In this document: positions 61,256 through 64,000 of the stretch, piece after piece | How the letters are laid out: every line of letters begins with the position of its first letter | Numbering within the stretch: position 1 is the stretch's first letter | NCBI GenBank assembly: GCA_044356555.1 | Contig: JBIKWB010000014.1 | Span: 1 to 64,000, forward strand | Source of the DNA: Tous-C4FEB sp044356555 | GTDB lineage: Bacteria; Verrucomicrobiota; Verrucomicrobiia; Opitutales; Opitutaceae | Direction of reading: 5' to 3' | DNA: 64,000 bases | Made by a program: the position numbers and the translations under genes | The notes under the pieces: model-generated | Told to the model about the DNA's origin: nothing | What the model saw: the letters and a program-made list of their open reading frames with translations, nothing else | Database searches by the model: none

Positions 61256-61461
61256 TGCCCCGAGGGCAAAGTGCAAAGTTTGACCCCCGTTCATGGCCCT
61301 AAAACGTTTCGATGACATATACGGTCTCCTCAGCAACCGAAGTGGGGGTAATCAGATTAACGCGACCAGCTTCGGGCGGTTCGAAACAGTTCTGTCGCGG
61401 CGCCATCCTTTGCTTTCGCTTAATTCTAGCATTCCAATCTCAACCGCCCTAACGGTTGAGC

Positions 61462-62001
61462 ATGTTGGTCATCGTTTTGCTTGTGCTGCTTTCGGCCCGA
61501 TCAGCCCTTGGCCATGTCCCAACAAAGACGGCCACCCAATCCGAGACCAACGCCTCTGCTGAGAGACGCACCGTAGTCCAATCGGTGGCGCGTGAATCCA
61601 TCACCATCGTCACTCAAAAACCCAATAGTTTTGGGGAGACGAAAAGCGTGGTGCGAAATTCAAATGGGGCGCCGGTCCAAACCATCGTAGCGCAGAAGCC
61701 GAGCTACGTCGGTGAAATCAAGGCCGTCGTCAAAAATGACGTTGCCCAACCGGTCGGTAAAATTACCACCCGCCAGCCGAATGTGTTCGGCGAAACCAAA
61801 TCGGTTATCACCGACGCCCAAGGCCGAAAAGTTGGGGAGGCCGTGGCCCAAAAGCCAAATGTGTTCGGGGAAGTAAGAACAGTTTACAGGGACGCTAACG
61901 GTAAAATTACAGGCCAAGCGGTTACTTCAAAACCCAACGTTTTTGGCGAAGTTAAAACCAAGCAATATGGGAAGGCCCCAATTGAATCTTTGGGTAAATA
62001 G
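61462..62001 (+). CDS. Exported tandem-repeat protein (five 25-26-residue repeats)
   Basis: 179 residues. Signal peptide (MLVIVLLVLLSARSALG), then five repeats from about residue 50 built on Q-K-P-N-V-F-G-E-(T/V)-K-(S/T)-V-V-x-D-A-x-G-K-x-V-G, the last one truncated (TSKPNVFGEVKTKQYGK). I do not recognise the family; the repeats resemble short beta-hairpin units of MORN/RHS-like type. A TTG two codons upstream is an alternative start. The gene lies in distinctly less G+C-rich DNA than its neighbours, next to decayed genes and a toxin-antitoxin pair, so acquisition by transfer is likely. Confidence 0.75.
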   Translation: MLVIVLLVLLSARSALGHVPTKTATQSETNASAERRTVVQSVARESITIVTQKPNSFGETKSVVRNSNGAPVQTIVAQKPSYVGEIKAVVKNDVAQPVGKITTRQPNVFGETKSVITDAQGRKVGEAVAQKPNVFGEVRTVYRDANGKITGQAVTSKPNVFGEVKTKQYGKAPIESLGK

Positions 62002-62098
62002 GAACCCGGCTTGATGCGTCTTTTTCTGACGCGGCGAGGGTGTTGCGCCCACCGCTGAGCCCAAACCGAAAGACTGACTGGGCTCTCAGCGATCTACT

Positions 62099-62995
<897 letters not shown>

Positions 62996-63044
62996 CGGGA
63001 GAGTTCAGAAGGGAAACGAAAAGGATTTTGCCCGCGAATGCACG

Positions 63045-63779
63045 CTATTGGTCGGGAATTTCACCGGAGGCGAGGAAGGCGGGCCAGAGGGTTTGGAATT
63101 CCTCGGCGACGATTTTTTGGACGGCGGCGAAGTCGAGGTCGTGGCCGAGTTCGGCGTGGAGGGAGGTGACGGTGCCTTCGGTGGCAGCGATGCCGCAGGG
63201 GATGATGCCGGCGAAGTGGGGGAGGTGGGCGTTTACGTTGAGGGCGAAGCCGTGGTAAGTGATCCAGCGGCGGACGGCGACACCGAGGGCGGCGACTTTA
63301 CGCGGGCCGATCCAGATGCCGGTGAGGCCGGGACGTCGCGTGGCGGTGAGGCCGAGGGAGCCGACGGCGTTGATGAGGACCTGCTCGAGGAAGCGAAGGT
63401 AGGCGTGCAGGTCTTTGCGGGCGGCGAGGGAGACGATGGGGTAGCCGACGAGTTGGCCGGGACCGTGGTAGGTGATATCGCCGCCGCGGTTGGTCGGGGC
63501 GAGTTCGACGCCCTCGGCGGCGAGCCGGGTGGAGTCCCAGATCAGGTGTTTCTCGGCGCCGGCGCGGAGGCCGACGGTGAACACGGGCTCGTGTTCGGTG
63601 AAGACCAGCGTGTCGCCGATCTGGCCGGCCAAGTGGCGGGCGACGAGGGCTTCTTGCGCGACACGGGCGGGTTCGTAGTGCGTGCGACCCCAGTCCACGA
63701 CGGCGACCGCGGCGGGGCAGGGCCGGGCGGGCGGAACGAGGGAGGGCGATGGGCCGGTCATTGCGGTCAGTTCGGGCAT
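63045..63779 (-). CDS. lipB: Octanoyltransferase LipB
   Basis: 244 residues from MPELTAMTG (an ATG six codons later is possible). NRGGDITYHGPGQLVGYPIV, KVAALGVAVRRWITYHGFAL and the nucleophile in GIIPCGIAATEGTV identify LipB, which moves octanoate from acyl carrier protein to lipoyl domains. It is first in the lipB-lipA pair. Confidence 0.96.
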   Translation of the reverse strand: MPELTAMTGPSPSLVPPARPCPAAVAVVDWGRTHYEPARVAQEALVARHLAGQIGDTLVFTEHEPVFTVGLRAGAEKHLIWDSTRLAAEGVELAPTNRGGDITYHGPGQLVGYPIVSLAARKDLHAYLRFLEQVLINAVGSLGLTATRRPGLTGIWIGPRKVAALGVAVRRWITYHGFALNVNAHLPHFAGIIPCGIAATEGTVTSLHAELGHDLDFAAVQKIVAEEFQTLWPAFLASGEIPDQ

Positions 63780-63841
63780 TTTTTCGGGGGGGCGCAACTC
63801 TAGGCGTTGCAGCGGCGCAGGGTTCGGGTAGCAGTGGGCGC

Positions 63842-64000
63842 ATGAATATGACGGTGCAGCAACTCCATGTAGAGAACGTGAAACACTCGGCGGCAGCCTT
63901 GATGGCGGCGCTGGCGGGGCGGGCGCCGAAACTCGCCATCGTGCTGGGTTCGGGCTTGGGCGGTCTGGCCGACCGCGTGGAGGGAGCGGTGACGGTGCCC
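63842..64000 (+). CDS. Purine nucleoside phosphorylase (partial, 5' end)
   Basis: 53 residues before the window ends. PKLAIVLGSGLGGLADRVEG is the phosphate-binding N-terminal motif of PNP/MTAP-family phosphorylases, which split purine nucleosides with phosphate. Divergent from lipB over 62 bp. Confidence 0.85.
   Translation, partial: MNMTVQQLHVENVKHSAAALMAALAGRAPKLAIVLGSGLGGLADRVEGAVTVP

Overview
The window is about two-thirds G+C and reads like a chromosomal segment of an Opitutaceae-type member of the Verrucomicrobiota. The evidence is the combination of families: a PVC-type haem-binding dehydrogenase, a XylR-type LacI/AraC hybrid regulator, Tat-exported Gfo/Idh/MocA oxidoreductases with ThuA, TIM-barrel and DUF1080 partners, large TonB-dependent receptors, and GTAG-headed extragenic palindromes. 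No rRNA, tRNA or CRISPR array was found.

Layout. 0-7.7 kb: a truncated PVC dehydrogenase, a small haem-domain remnant, a XylR-like regulator, surE, pnp and rpsO. 8-18 kb: an epimerase, a small membrane protein, a TonB receptor, an EamA exporter and a sugar-oxidation set (TIM barrel, Gfo, ThuA). 18-27.6 kb: a beta-lactamase/NamZ fusion divergent from a sodium/solute symporter (probably peptidoglycan salvage), nucleotidase, SDR, PAQR, VOC and TspO genes. 27.7-47 kb: the notable locus (below). 47-59.6 kb: a second Gfo, pepT, several exported hydrolases and peptidases, and a double-redoxin protein. 59.7-62 kb: an accessory patch with a RelE-type toxin-antitoxin pair, a decayed HAF-repeat gene and a tandem-repeat exported protein in less G+C-rich DNA. 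62-64 kb: lipA, lipB and the start of a purine nucleoside phosphorylase gene.

The 27.7-47 kb locus looks like a dedicated cyanophycin (or beta-Asp-Arg peptide) utilisation system. One minus-strand operon encodes an exported cyanophycinase-like S51 peptidase, an M20 peptidase with a 4-nt start/stop overlap, and then AstA, AstD and AstB of the arginine succinyltransferase pathway. Divergent from it are an orphan OppA-type lipoprotein and a LuxR-type regulator. To the right lie two paralogous TonB receptors and a second paralogous LuxR regulator. A near-identical 16-bp inverted repeat beginning TACCACC stands in front of the cyanophycinase/OppA divergent promoter and in front of both TonB receptors, and I saw it nowhere else in the window. 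It ties these genes into one putative regulon: receptors import, the peptidase depolymerises, M20 splits dipeptides, Ast enzymes degrade the arginine.

The same locus is full of mobile DNA. Ten copies of a GTAG-headed REP surround a RAYT (REP transposase) gene that needs a frameshift at a T7 run to encode its catalytic tyrosine. An IS110-family element (transposase interrupted by TAA) has landed inside a second REP family. Its 5' non-coding end folds into two hairpins typical of a bridge RNA, and the first carries guide-like sequences matching both halves of the actual insertion site.
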